DNA from: Acidicapsa acidisoli
Lineage (GTDB): Bacteria > Acidobacteriota > Terriglobia > Terriglobales > Acidobacteriaceae
Direction of reading: 5' to 3'
Assembly: GCF_025685625.1 (NCBI RefSeq)
Contig: NZ_JAGSYI010000002.1
Coordinates: 1,798,001 to 1,862,000, forward strand
Length of the DNA stretch: 64,000 nucleotides
Shown: positions 35,565 to 44,807 of the stretch, piece after piece
How positions within the stretch are numbered: the stretch's first letter is position 1
Layout of the letters: the number at the start of each line of letters is the position of its first letter
Notes under the pieces: model-generated
What the model was told of the DNA's origin: nothing
Database searches by the model: none
What the model saw: only the letters and a program-made list of their open reading frames with translations
Program-made: the position numbers and the translations under genes

Positions 35565-37073
35565 ATGAACAACACCAAGAACGAAACCACGAGTGATACC
35601 AGGGTCACTTCATCCGGACAATTGCCGAAGGAGCCGCTCGTCGAAGAGCTTGATCTCCTCATTCTAGGCGGTGGCACCGGATCAACAATCGCCGCGTGGA
35701 CGTTTGCCGCGGAAGGCAAGCGTGTCGCCGCCATCGACCGCAAATACATCGGTGGATCCTGTCCAAACATCGCGTGCCTTCCAAGCAAGAACATCATCCA
35801 CAGTGCCAAAGTCGCGTCATATTTCCGCCACAGCAACGAGTTTGGAATCACTCATAACGGCTTCACAATCGATATGTCAGGAGTTCGTGAACGCAAGCGC
35901 AAGATGGTGCGCAGCTTGAACGAAATGTATTTGAGCAATTATGAGAAGACAGGCGCGGAGTTCATTCCAGGAACGGGGCGATTCATTGCTCCCAAAACGG
36001 TGGAGGTCGTCCTCGCCGACGGGACCATCCGTCGACTCCGCGGCATGAACGTAATCGTCAGCACCGGGACGCGCGCCAAGCTCGAAGCTATTCCTGGTCT
36101 CGCTGAAGCGCAACCGCTGACGCACATTGAGGCTCTGGAACTCGACCAGATTCCCGAACACCTGGTTGTCGTTGGCAGCGGCTATGTCGGAGTTGAGTTT
36201 GCGCAGGCGATGCGCCGTTTCGGCAGCCGTGTGACGGTAATCGGACGCAGGCCACGCTTGATGCCCCAGGAAGACGAAGACGTGAGTGAAGCTCTTCGCG
36301 GTCTACTGGAAGACGAGGGCATCGACGTTCTTCTGAATACGCGGATCAAGCGCGTATCAGGAATATCAGGAGACTCGGTGAGAGTTCTCATCGAGCAAAA
36401 CGGAACGGAAAAGATTCTCGACGCGAGCCATCTGCTAGTAGCTGCGGGACGCACTCCGAATACCGAGGGGCTTGGACTCGAGTTGGCCGGTGTGGAACTG
36501 ACGGATCGCGGATATATCAAGGTCAACGAACGGCTACAGACAACCGCGCCGGGCGTTTGGGCCATTGGCGAAGTTGCAGGCAGCCCGCAGTTCACACACA
36601 TCAGCGTCGACGATTTCCGGGTCGTACATAACAACCTCAATGGAGTTCACCATGTGACCACCGGAAGACAGGTTCCTTATTGCCTGTTCACGGACCCTGA
36701 ATTGGCCCGCATTGGATTGAATGAGAATGAGGCCAGAGCTCAAGGCACTGCGTATCGCTTGTTCAAAGTTCCAATGGAATCCAATCTGCGAGCGCGCACC
36801 CTCTCGGAAACGCGCGGGTTCGTGAAGGCGCTGGTCGAAGCTGATAGCGATCGCATCCTCGGCTTCACGGCATTCGGTGTCGGAGCTGCGGAGATTATGT
36901 CATCCGTCCAGATCGCGATGAATGCCGGAGTGCTCTATACGGCCTTGCGCGACGCCATCCTGACACACCCAACATTGGTCGAGGGGCTGATACCACTGTT
37001 CTCTTCCACGCCATCAATTCCAAGAATGGAATCGGAAGTGACGACCTCGCAGGCACTGACAGCAACACGCTAA
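35565..37073 (+). CDS. FAD-dependent pyridine nucleotide-disulfide oxidoreductase (class I)
   Basis: ATG 35565 follows GGAGGAA at good spacing; an in-frame reading from 35454 is unlikely. The 502-residue flavoprotein resembles mercuric reductase and dihydrolipoamide dehydrogenase. It has an FAD dinucleotide-binding motif GGGTGS near residue 35 and the redox-active pair Cys66-x4-Cys71 in GGSCPNIAC. The NAD(P)-binding motif is GSGYVG near 204, the second FAD motif (VWAIGEV) is near 350, and the C-terminal dimer interface carries the catalytic HPT...E (THPTLVEGL). The MerA-type extra N-terminal metal-binding domain and C-terminal Cys pair are absent. Third gene of the sigma-54 operon. Its place in the pathway is not evident; it could regenerate a thiol cofactor or reduce an unknown disulfide or quinone. 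Confidence 0.85.
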   Translation: MNNTKNETTSDTRVTSSGQLPKEPLVEELDLLILGGGTGSTIAAWTFAAEGKRVAAIDRKYIGGSCPNIACLPSKNIIHSAKVASYFRHSNEFGITHNGFTIDMSGVRERKRKMVRSLNEMYLSNYEKTGAEFIPGTGRFIAPKTVEVVLADGTIRRLRGMNVIVSTGTRAKLEAIPGLAEAQPLTHIEALELDQIPEHLVVVGSGYVGVEFAQAMRRFGSRVTVIGRRPRLMPQEDEDVSEALRGLLEDEGIDVLLNTRIKRVSGISGDSVRVLIEQNGTEKILDASHLLVAAGRTPNTEGLGLELAGVELTDRGYIKVNERLQTTAPGVWAIGEVAGSPQFTHISVDDFRVVHNNLNGVHHVTTGRQVPYCLFTDPELARIGLNENEARAQGTAYRLFKVPMESNLRARTLSETRGFVKALVEADSDRILGFTAFGVGAAEIMSSVQIAMNAGVLYTALRDAILTHPTLVEGLIPLFSSTPSIPRMESEVTTSQALTATR

Positions 37074-37548
37074 AGACCAACCGCGCCCATCTGGGCCGCA
37101 TCTTGCCTGGCCCCTTGCCTGAACCCACTCGCGTTCCCTTACATCCCGTCACGTTCACAGGTTTCAGGCAAGCAATCTCGTAACTCAGACAGCTGACACT
37201 GCGATCTTGCAGCGTCTTTGAAGGCTTGTCCGCGATGTAGAGGCTCCTCCAGAGCCCCGTACGCAACTAATCGCACAAAAAGCAAGTCTGGTGAGTGCGG
37301 TTTGCTTGAAGCATTCTTCCGATGGCTCCGGTTGTCGGAGAGCGAAAAATCGCAGATGCGGTCATCGGCGAAAGGCACTTCTGCGTGCAACGCGATCGCT
37401 TATTGCAACCTGACTTCGAGCGCTAGGAGCCGTTGTCACTATTGTTTCAACCGCAGCGATAGCTCGATGGACCACCAGATTCGTACCGCATGTTGGAGGT
37501 TTTTGGAGTACTCCCTCTTTTAGGCCACATGAATTTCCCATGACGATC
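37074..37548. other. Intergenic region, no gene
   Basis: The 475 bases between the flavoprotein gene and the Fur-type promoter contain only short, compositionally odd frames on both strands. A weak GCCCA/TGGGC hairpin at 37085-37096 is too short for a confident terminator. Confidence 0.45.
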
Positions 37549-37577
37549 TTGTAATCCGACAAAATCTGTCGTATATA
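37549..37577 (+). promoter_or_regulatory. Promoter of the Fur-family gene
   Basis: TTGTAA (37549-37554) and TATATA (37572-37577) are separated by 17 bases, as expected for a housekeeping promoter. The first operator palindrome fills the spacer. Confidence 0.6.
37557..37571. promoter_or_regulatory. Operator palindrome 1 of the Fur-family gene
   Basis: CGACA-AAATC-TGTCG, centred at 37564, sits between the -35 and -10 elements. A bound repressor here would block RNA polymerase. Confidence 0.5.
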
Positions 37578-37583
37578 GGTATA

Positions 37584-37598
37584 GGACTAATTTAGTCC
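37584..37598. promoter_or_regulatory. Operator palindrome 2 of the Fur-family gene
   Basis: GGACTAA-T-TTAGTCC is a perfect 15-bp palindrome centred at 37591, around the predicted transcription start and 27 bp from palindrome 1. Confidence 0.65.
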
Positions 37599-37607
37599 GA
37601 TATCAGA

Positions 37608-37628
37608 AGTTGCGACTCAGTCGCAACT
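37608..37628. promoter_or_regulatory. Operator palindrome 3 of the Fur-family gene
   Basis: AGTTGCGAC-TCA-GTCGCAACT has 9-base perfect arms centred at 37618, again 27 bp from the previous palindrome. It ends just before the ribosome site GGAGA at 37629. It resembles the GCGACTNAGTCGC-like boxes of some Fur-family proteins. Confidence 0.65.
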
Positions 37629-37639
37629 GGAGACGCCCT

Positions 37640-38092
37640 TTGCTTCTACGTTGCCAGCTATTGAGTGAAGTGGAAGCCAGAGGGGTACGGCTGACTGCGC
37701 AGCGCCGCGCACTGATTGAAACCATCCAGGAGGCGACGACTCATCTGGACGCGGCAAGCCTGCTGGAGCTGGCGCACAAACGAGATCCGAACATCAACCG
37801 GGCTACGGTCTACAGAACCATCGAACTACTCAAGCAGTTGGGCTTAATCGACGAACTGGACCTCATGCATCTCAACGGCGAAAAGCATTATTACGAGGTC
37901 AAGACGGAGAAGGAGCATCTGCATCTGGCCTGCTTTAAGTGTGGAGAGATTGTAGAGTTTGCGACTCCCGCATTTGAGCGGTTGAAGCATGAGATTGCAG
38001 CGAAGAACCAGTTCGAGATTCAGGCAATACGGCTTGAAGTTGGAGGACTTTGCGGCCTGTGCGCTGCAAAGAAACAGAAGCAATTGCAATAG
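37640..38092 (+). CDS. Fur-family metal- or peroxide-responsive repressor
   Basis: TTG 37640 is chosen because GGAGA lies six bases before it and an upstream TTG at 37610 falls inside an operator palindrome. The 150-residue product has the Fur-family winged helix (RLTAQRRALIETI ... NRATVYRTIELLKQLGLI) and the dimerisation domain with the His-rich metal site (KEHLHLACFKCGEIVEF). The structural zinc site is formed by CFKC and CGLC. Fur, Zur and PerR types cannot be told apart with certainty. Three evenly spaced palindromes over its promoter and leader point to autoregulation. The next gene is a small secreted-type peptide and then a large TonB receptor, which could be part of the same metal response, though no operator is obvious directly before the receptor. 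Confidence 0.88.
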   Translation: MLLRCQLLSEVEARGVRLTAQRRALIETIQEATTHLDAASLLELAHKRDPNINRATVYRTIELLKQLGLIDELDLMHLNGEKHYYEVKTEKEHLHLACFKCGEIVEFATPAFERLKHEIAAKNQFEIQAIRLEVGGLCGLCAAKKQKQLQ

Positions 38093-38272
38093 CAGATGGA
38101 ACCAGGCCCTCGCGGGTATCTCTTGGCGGAGACCACGGGGACCTGAGAACCACAGCCAAATAGTCTGCGGGCTGCCCTCACTATAGGGTTCCTGCCGCAG
38201 AGATTCAACTCCATTTTGGGCCGGCAACTCATGCCGCTGACTCGAACGATGAATGGTGTTTCTTGTGAGGCA

Positions 38273-38404
38273 ATGATGAAGGGTATAGCACTCTCTGTGT
38301 CTTGGCGAATTCGTGTCCTTCCCTTGGTTCTTCCAGTTCTTTTCCTATTTGTAGTTCCGTTCCAATTCCAGACCAGCGTCAATGTTCCGATCACCGTCCA
38401 GTAA
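38273..38404 (+). CDS. Possible 43-residue membrane/exported peptide
   Basis: ATG 38273 is preceded by TGAGG at suitable spacing. The peptide starts MMKGIALSVSWRIRV, has one hydrophobic helix (LPLVLPVLFLFVVPF) and ends in a short polar tail (TSVNVPITVQ). This is the shape of a single-span or signal-anchored microprotein. Its stop codon is 36 bp before the TonB receptor start, so the two would be translated from one transcript. I do not recognise a family. The leader position, ribosome site and clear hydrophobic core argue for it; its short length argues for caution. Confidence 0.4.
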   Translation: MMKGIALSVSWRIRVLPLVLPVLFLFVVPFQFQTSVNVPITVQ

Positions 38405-38440
38405 GGGCTTCTGCCCCACAGAAAGAACAGGAGAGAAATC

Positions 38441-41400
38441 ATGTCGAGCAGAGCCATTCAGTTCTTAAGCAGTATCGGGAGGGCGGTTTGCGTTGCCGGA
38501 GTTCTATCCGCCGCATTGGCGTGGGCCAGCGTGGGAGGAAGCATCTCGGGCACGGTGAAGGATCCGTCGGGAAGCGTTGTCGTGAATGCTCACGTGGCGG
38601 TGAAGGAAACCAGTACAGGGATTTTGCACGAGACGAAGACGGATAGCAAAGGGTACTACACCTTCCCGGTTTTGCCCGTCGGTCACTATGTGCTCGACGT
38701 GGAAGCTCCGGGGTTCGGTCAGTACGAGCGTAAGGATATTGCTCTCGATACCAGCGCGGCGCTTACGTTGGATGCGCCGCTTGAAGTTGGAAGCGTCTCT
38801 CAAAACGTGTCGGTAACGGACAACACGCTGCACGTTGAGACAGTGAGCACGCAGATGGGACAGGTGATTACCGGCCGGCAGATGGCCGCGGTTCCGCTTG
38901 ACGGGCGCAGCTATACAGATCTTTTGTCTCTGCAACCGGGTGTCGCTCCCCAGACCGCGATTAGTGACACCACAGTGCAGGACGTGGGTGCAACGGTTCT
39001 CAATCCATCCGGCACACTGAACCCCGGCAACCTCTCCGTCAACGGACAGCGTGAGACGGCCAACTATTTCAGCGTGAACGGCAGTGACGTGGAAGAGGAT
39101 GTCAACGCCGGCACAGCCGTCATTCCCAACCTGGACTCGATCGCGGAGTTTCGGATTATCACCAGCAACTTCGATGCAGAGTATGGCGAATACAGCGGCG
39201 GCCAGATCAGCGTAGTCACGAAATCGGGAAGCAATGCGTTTCATGGCAATGCCTTCGAGTTCTTGCGCAACACCGACCTCGATGCGCGCAACTACTTCTC
39301 GCCCACCCGTGGCGACTTCCGGCAGAACCAGTTCGGTGGCACCTTCGGCGGTCCGATCCGCCGCGATAAACTGTTCTTCTTCGTCGACTATCAAGGCACG
39401 CGGCAGACCCAGGGCGTCGATACCGGCAACATCGCTGTTCCATCCAGTGCGGACCGCACCGGCGACCTCTCGGACTATACGACCGGTCCCGGTGGAAACC
39501 AACTGACTGGAATCGTCGGCGGCCCCTATTTCGCGAACATCCTGACCCAGAAGTTGGGTTATGAGGTGACAGCGGGCGAGCCGTACTATCTGCCTGGATG
39601 TATCTCTTCCTCCACTTGTGTTTTTCCCAATGCTGTAATCCCGCAGACGGCCTGGTCGGTTCCCGCGCAGAAGATGCTGCAATATATTCCCGCACCGAAT
39701 ACTACGCAGGGCACCTTTGCTACATCTTCCTATGACCAGACGGTACGCGACGACAAAGCCGGCGCCAGAGTCGATGCGAATACGCGGTGGGGACTGATGT
39801 CGGCGTACTACTTCATCGACGACTTCAACCTTGTCAATCCTTATCCTGTCGCGCAAAGCGGCGCTAACGTACCGGGCTTTTCCGCGCTGACGACCGGCCG
39901 TGCGCAACTACTCACTCTTGGTGACACGAAGAGCTTCGGCGCAACAATGGTCAATGAGTTCCACCTGAGCGTGATGCGCGACAACACCAATCTCGGCCAG
40001 CCCATCGGAGGCCGCAGTGTAAGCCTGGCGTCGCAGGGATTTGTGAATGCGGATGGAACCGACAGCATCGTGGCCCTCGATCCTAAAGGACAGAGTGTTG
40101 AAAATCTCAACTTCAATGCTTATTCGACCGGAGCAGCGGCTAATCAGCTGATTCAGGTGAACAACACCTACCAGGTGGCCGACAGTTTTTCGAAGGTGCT
40201 GGGCAATCACACCATGAAATTCGGCGCGGAGTTCCATGCCGATGAGGTCAATGCTTCTCCCATAGCGCAGTTCAATGGCAGCTTCGTCTTTGCCGGACAG
40301 GAGACTGGCGTTGACTTTGCGGACTTTCTGGTTGGCGTGCCCAGCCAGTACAACCAGAGCCAGTTGAATCCGTTTTATGCGCGCGACAAATACTTTGGAG
40401 TATTTGCGCAGGATAGCTGGCATGTTCTACCGAACCTGACGCTGAACTACGGGCTGCGCTGGGACCGCATCGCGCCCTGGTCGGAGAAATACAACCAGAT
40501 TTCGACCTTCGTTGCTGGCGCGCAGTCGGTTGTATTTCCCGGTGCGCCTCCGGGTATCCTGTATCCCGGCGATCCTGGCATTCCAAATACCCTGGCCCCA
40601 ATCGATTCGCTCGATTTTTCACCGCGTGTCGGCTTGGCTTGGTCTCCCCAGGCCGAGAATGGCAGCCTCTTCAGAAAGCTTTTGGGCGCTCCGGGCAACA
40701 CCAGCGTGCGCGCCAGCTTCGGCGAGTTTTATACCGCCATTGATGCGGTTGAGATCGGCGTTCTTGCCGCGAATGCTCCTTACGGCACAACGTATTCAAG
40801 TCCCGCGCCGCCGCTCTTTGCAACGCCGTTCATCAATGCGGCGGACGGAACCAACAACGGCCAGCCGTTCCCGTACAAATTCGCGCCGCTTAACTCCTCA
40901 CGAAGCAACCCCGATCCGAATATCAATTGGGCCACATACGAGCCCATCAGCGGCATCCCGGGATACGACATCCACAACCATACGCCGTATACGGAAGAGT
41001 GGGTGCTCTCAATCGAACGCCAGGCTGGTCCGAAGACCGTCTTCAGTGCGAGCTACATCGGCTCTGCTTCCCACCGGCAGCGTGTGCTGGTCGAATCGAA
41101 TGCGGGCAACCCTGCTCTCTGCCTGAGTCTGAGCCAGCCGAGCGATGTGATGTTTGGAACACTCACCTGCGGAGCCTTCGGCGAGGATACGACGTATTAC
41201 CCCGCGGGCGGGGGAACCGTGAACGGAACGCGCGGGCCGCTGGGACCGAACTTCGGCAGCAATGCGCTCCAGTCCAATATCGGCCACGCCAATTACAACT
41301 CGTTGCAGCTCAGCGCCCGGCATACCGCGGGACGGCTTGAGTTCGATGCTTCCTATACCTACGGCAAGTCGATGGATGAGTCGTCGAATATTGGCGAAGA

Positions 41401-42004
41401 GGTCAATCCCTTCAATCCTGCGCTCAGCTACGCGCTATCGGCATTCGATGTGAAGCACAATTTTGTCGTCAGCTATGACTATCAGTTGCCGTTCGATCAA
41501 TTCTTCCGTCCCAACCGGCTGACGAAAGGCTGGTCGCTTTCCGGCATCACCCGCTTTGCGAGCGGTTTTCCTGTGACTATGATCAACAACAATGACAACT
41601 CGCTGATCGGGACGAATCCAAACGGTGTGAACAACAGCAGCATCGACGAGCCGGACTACAACGGAGGCGCGTTGGGTTTGAATAAGAATCCGCGCAGAAA
41701 CGGCAACAATTACTTCGACACAACGAATTTCAGCATGAATGCGCTGGGAAGCCCGGGCACCGCCAAAAGACGTTTCTTCTACGGCCCGGGGGCCGACAAC
41801 TATGACATGGCGATCGCGAAGAATCTGGCGTTCACCGAATCGAAGAATCTGCTGTTTCGGATGGAGGCCTTCAATGTCTTCAACCATGCGCAGTTCAACG
41901 GTCCCCAGGCGGTTGATGGAAATATCGGCAGCTCTACTTTCGGAAACGTGATCAGCGCAGCGGCCCCACGCATTCTGCAAGGGGCGCTCAAGTTCTCATT
42001 CTGA
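38441..42004 (+). CDS. TonB-dependent receptor, Oar-like (large)
   Basis: The 1187-residue protein starts at ATG 38441 after AGGAGAGAAATC. A signal peptide (about 1-29) is followed by a carboxypeptidase-regulatory domain at about 30-110 (GSISGTVKDPSGSVVVNAHVAVKETSTG ... GYYTFPVLPVGHYVLDVEAPGF). The plug region has the typical VPLDGRSYTDLLSLQPGV, then NGQRETANYFSVNGSDVEE, then FRIITSNFDAEYGEYSGGQISVVTKSGSN. The rest is a long barrel with many aromatic strands, ending LKFSF as expected for outer-membrane insertion. Uptake is driven by TonB-ExbBD encoded elsewhere. It follows a Fur-family regulator and a small peptide gene. Metal-dependent control is possible, but polymer uptake is equally likely for this type. 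Confidence 0.88.
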   Translation: MSSRAIQFLSSIGRAVCVAGVLSAALAWASVGGSISGTVKDPSGSVVVNAHVAVKETSTGILHETKTDSKGYYTFPVLPVGHYVLDVEAPGFGQYERKDIALDTSAALTLDAPLEVGSVSQNVSVTDNTLHVETVSTQMGQVITGRQMAAVPLDGRSYTDLLSLQPGVAPQTAISDTTVQDVGATVLNPSGTLNPGNLSVNGQRETANYFSVNGSDVEEDVNAGTAVIPNLDSIAEFRIITSNFDAEYGEYSGGQISVVTKSGSNAFHGNAFEFLRNTDLDARNYFSPTRGDFRQNQFGGTFGGPIRRDKLFFFVDYQGTRQTQGVDTGNIAVPSSADRTGDLSDYTTGPGGNQLTGIVGGPYFANILTQKLGYEVTAGEPYYLPGCISSSTCVFPNAVIPQTAWSVPAQKMLQYIPAPNTTQGTFATSSYDQTVRDDKAGARVDANTRWGLMSAYYFIDDFNLVNPYPVAQSGANVPGFSALTTGRAQLLTLGDTKSFGATMVNEFHLSVMRDNTNLGQPIGGRSVSLASQGFVNADGTDSIVALDPKGQSVENLNFNAYSTGAAANQLIQVNNTYQVADSFSKVLGNHTMKFGAEFHADEVNASPIAQFNGSFVFAGQETGVDFADFLVGVPSQYNQSQLNPFYARDKYFGVFAQDSWHVLPNLTLNYGLRWDRIAPWSEKYNQISTFVAGAQSVVFPGAPPGILYPGDPGIPNTLAPIDSLDFSPRVGLAWSPQAENGSLFRKLLGAPGNTSVRASFGEFYTAIDAVEIGVLAANAPYGTTYSSPAPPLFATPFINAADGTNNGQPFPYKFAPLNSSRSNPDPNINWATYEPISGIPGYDIHNHTPYTEEWVLSIERQAGPKTVFSASYIGSASHRQRVLVESNAGNPALCLSLSQPSDVMFGTLTCGAFGEDTTYYPAGGGTVNGTRGPLGPNFGSNALQSNIGHANYNSLQLSARHTAGRLEFDASYTYGKSMDESSNIGEEVNPFNPALSYALSAFDVKHNFVVSYDYQLPFDQFFRPNRLTKGWSLSGITRFASGFPVTMINNNDNSLIGTNPNGVNNSSIDEPDYNGGALGLNKNPRRNGNNYFDTTNFSMNALGSPGTAKRRFFYGPGADNYDMAIAKNLAFTESKNLLFRMEAFNVFNHAQFNGPQAVDGNIGSSTFGNVISAAAPRILQGALKFSF

Positions 42005-42015
42005 GCAACGGAGTT

Positions 42016-42037
42016 GCCACGGTGTATTTACCGTGGC
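42016..42037. terminator. Hairpin between convergent genes, overlapping the peptidase stop
   Basis: GCCACGGT and ACCGTGGC form a perfect 8-bp stem with a 6-base loop, 12 bases after the TonB receptor stop codon. The last codons of the S9 peptidase gene lie inside it, so one element may serve both transcripts. Confidence 0.6.
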
Positions 42038-44583
42038 GGCGCGTTCTTTACGTATTTGTCGAACCAGCGAAGCATCTCGTAAACCAACTGCTCGTTCGAT
42101 TCCATCGCCGAATACCAATGCGGCTCGTGCGGGAGGACGACTAATCGGGCAGTGCCGCCATTACCTCGAATCGCTTCGTAGAGCTTATCCGATTGCAACG
42201 GTGTGGTGCCGGGATTTGCGTCTTCCCCTCCATGCACGATGAGTAGCGGTGTCTTCAGTTTGTCAGCGAAGAAGAATGGCGAGACCTTCTGATAGACGTC
42301 GGGCGCTTCCCAAACCGATCGCCGCTCGTTCTGGAAACCGAACGGCGTGAGCGTCTTGTTATAAGAGCCGCTGGTTGCAACACCAGCCCGAAACAGGTTA
42401 GAGTGGGCCACCAGGTTTGCGGTCATTAAAGCGCCATGGCTGTGGCCGGTGACTCCTATGCGGTCGGGATCGGCTACGCCTAGCTGCACAGCCTCGTCGA
42501 CTGCGGCTTTGGCGTCAGCGACGAGCTGATCCAGATATGTGTCGTAGGCTTTTTTCGGATCGCCGACGATGGGAAACGAAGCATTATCGATGATCGCGTA
42601 GCCCGCGAGAAGCAACAGCCTATATTGCCGCAGCCGGGTGAAGGTTTCCTGCGAGCCTACTACCTGGCCGGCTTTTGAAGCGTCGGCATAGTCCAGCGGA
42701 TAGGCATAAAGAATAGTGGGGACGCGCGTGCCCTCCTGATAGCCGGGCGGCGTATAGAGGGTGAACGAAAGGTCAAGCCCATCGGCCCGCTTGTACTTGA
42801 CCAACCGCTTCTTGATCGCTCGCACCTCCGGTGTTGGGTCGGGAATGTGGGTGACGGCTTGGCTTGTCGAAACAAAGACTGCTTCTCCGGCAGGAGCGTC
42901 GGCGGATTTTCCCAGCGTTCGCGCAAAGGCATTGGGCGGGTCGGACGGCGATTGATGCCAGGTGAGAAACTTTCGCGTGTCCGGCCCGGTGAAGGAAAGG
43001 AACTGCTCGTAGGATGTCTTATCGCTTCGAAACATACGTTCGTATCGCAAGGTCTTGAGATCGAGCCGATCGAGGAACGGCCGGTCTCCGTCGGACGATG
43101 CGCCGCGTCCTTCAAGGTAAATTGAGTCGCCGTCCTGGCGAATAACTCTTGATCCATTCGGAAGCTGGTGCCTCACTGGTTCGCCCGGATCGCCATAGCT
43201 TTCGTCCATGGAGAGATCCCAAAGCAGGCGAGGCTTTTTCTGTCGATCGTCGGCGTCGAGGATGAATGTCCGTGTCCAATGGCGGTTCTCATCGTATTCC
43301 GTGAGAAGAGCGACATCCTGGTGGTCACTCCAGAGGATCTCTGCATAACGCTGCTCGGTGCGCGTGATTTCGACGGCCGGTGAAGTGAACGGCGCCTTCT
43401 GAAGAAGTATTTTGTCGCGGGCTGGAGCACTCACATTCCAGTCGCCGCCATCCAACGCTTCCGCCCAGATCAGCGTCGCCGGCTCGGTGGCGCGCCAGGA
43501 AAAATCGCGGGGCCCAAGCGGCACGCCGTGGATTGGAACGCGATCCGCCAGCGGAAGCGACGCGATGGTATGAACACGAAGGTTTGAGGGTTCCGCAATG
43601 TCCCAGACTTCGACTTCTTTGGGAAAGCGATCATAAGTCGTGATATACGAGTAGGGTTTGTGGATCGCGGTGACGAGTATGTGCTGCCCATCCGGCGCGG
43701 GGTCGACGGATTGGTAGTTTCCAGGCGTACCCACAGGCCGGATCGCTCCGGTGGCCGCGTCGACTAGAGCGAGTTGTGAGGCCGCGAAGTAATTGAAAAG
43801 ATCCTCATCGTGCGTGTTGCGGAGCGTGTCGCGGTTTTCATAGGTACTGCTCTGACCTTTTTCACCCTCTGTCTCCTGAATGCTCGGACCAATTGGCGCG
43901 GTTGGTTCAGGAGGCGGCGCACCCATCTCCGCGGGAACTAGCTTGACCAAGAGCCTTTTCTGGTCGGGCATCCATTTCATTTCGTCGTTGAACATTGGGT
44001 TGAGACGCGCACCGGACACCTGATGAATTTCGCCGGTCTTCGCGTCGCCGATCCAGAGCTCGACCGCGTCCGGCGCTAGATTCACGAACGCGAATCGTTT
44101 TCCGTCAGCGGCCCAGATTGGCTGGCCTGGGCACGCACCCTCGGGAAGCGCGACGGGGATTTGCGCGCCGTCGGCGATATGCACCAACGCGAAGCTCCTG
44201 GCGCAGGGCGTGATGCCGTAGCCGCCAGGGGTGTCGTGCTTGCTGTGATTCTTCGGCTCGACGCGCACGCCGGCAAGGCGCAGGAAAGGTGTCGCCACCC
44301 GAGAAATCGATGGGTAGTCTTGCCAGGACACCAAGAGAATCGTGTCCTCTGTCGGGCTTACCAATGGAACTGGCGGGGAAGGCGCGTGCATTACGTCCAG
44401 AATGTATTTTGGCGGCTGGTTATATCCGGATGGGTGATCAATCGAGGCCGCCGGTCCTGAGGTCGCGGTCGATGAGGACGGATTCGATGAGGACGAGTTC
44501 GACTGCGCGATAAGGGGCGCTGACGCCGCACAGGCTACCATAACTCCGGCCAAAAGACGGTTCAAGGCGTTTCTGACTGGCAT
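42028..44583 (-). CDS. Secreted S9-family serine peptidase (prolyl oligopeptidase type)
   Basis: ATG 44583 (MPVRNALNRLL) has GGGAGGG upstream and starts a Sec signal peptide; the longer reading from 44658 is rejected. The mature protein of about 820 residues has an N-terminal beta-propeller-like region (about 60-560) with repeated blade phrases (ISRVATPFLRLAG, KRFAFVNLAPDAVELWIGDAKTG). The C-terminal alpha/beta-hydrolase domain carries the S9 triad: Ser in GHSHG near residue 713, Asp in HGGEDAN near 787 and His in PHEPHWY near 821. Family members cut proline-containing or other peptides. The protein is probably periplasmic or extracellular and works in peptide scavenging. The hydrolase domain is complete. 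It converges with the TonB receptor gene, with which it may share a role in nutrient uptake. Confidence 0.88.
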   Translation of the reverse strand: MPVRNALNRLLAGVMVACAASAPLIAQSNSSSSNPSSSTATSGPAASIDHPSGYNQPPKYILDVMHAPSPPVPLVSPTEDTILLVSWQDYPSISRVATPFLRLAGVRVEPKNHSKHDTPGGYGITPCARSFALVHIADGAQIPVALPEGACPGQPIWAADGKRFAFVNLAPDAVELWIGDAKTGEIHQVSGARLNPMFNDEMKWMPDQKRLLVKLVPAEMGAPPPEPTAPIGPSIQETEGEKGQSSTYENRDTLRNTHDEDLFNYFAASQLALVDAATGAIRPVGTPGNYQSVDPAPDGQHILVTAIHKPYSYITTYDRFPKEVEVWDIAEPSNLRVHTIASLPLADRVPIHGVPLGPRDFSWRATEPATLIWAEALDGGDWNVSAPARDKILLQKAPFTSPAVEITRTEQRYAEILWSDHQDVALLTEYDENRHWTRTFILDADDRQKKPRLLWDLSMDESYGDPGEPVRHQLPNGSRVIRQDGDSIYLEGRGASSDGDRPFLDRLDLKTLRYERMFRSDKTSYEQFLSFTGPDTRKFLTWHQSPSDPPNAFARTLGKSADAPAGEAVFVSTSQAVTHIPDPTPEVRAIKKRLVKYKRADGLDLSFTLYTPPGYQEGTRVPTILYAYPLDYADASKAGQVVGSQETFTRLRQYRLLLLAGYAIIDNASFPIVGDPKKAYDTYLDQLVADAKAAVDEAVQLGVADPDRIGVTGHSHGALMTANLVAHSNLFRAGVATSGSYNKTLTPFGFQNERRSVWEAPDVYQKVSPFFFADKLKTPLLIVHGGEDANPGTTPLQSDKLYEAIRGNGGTARLVVLPHEPHWYSAMESNEQLVYEMLRWFDKYVKNAPPR

Positions 44584-44807
44584 GAATTCCCTCCCCCTTA
44601 ATTCACCGGGAAAACGCGATAACCAAGACGATACATCGCAAATTGGATCAACATTCAAACCATAAACGCGGGCACTTCTTGAGGACTACCGCGTCCCATT
44701 GAGTCATCTTGATTTTCCGTTGAGCAGCCAGTATACTCGCGCAGTTTCCGCTGAGCGCATTTCTGTCAATCATTTCCTTCCAGAGGGCTCAGACTAGAGA
44801 CATCCCT

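Noticed and set aside
38504-39907. Long open frame of 467 codons on the minus strand inside the TonB receptor gene
   Set aside because: It is fully opposite to a gene with clear family motifs, has an Arg/Val/Asp-rich composition typical of antisense frames and no ribosome site.
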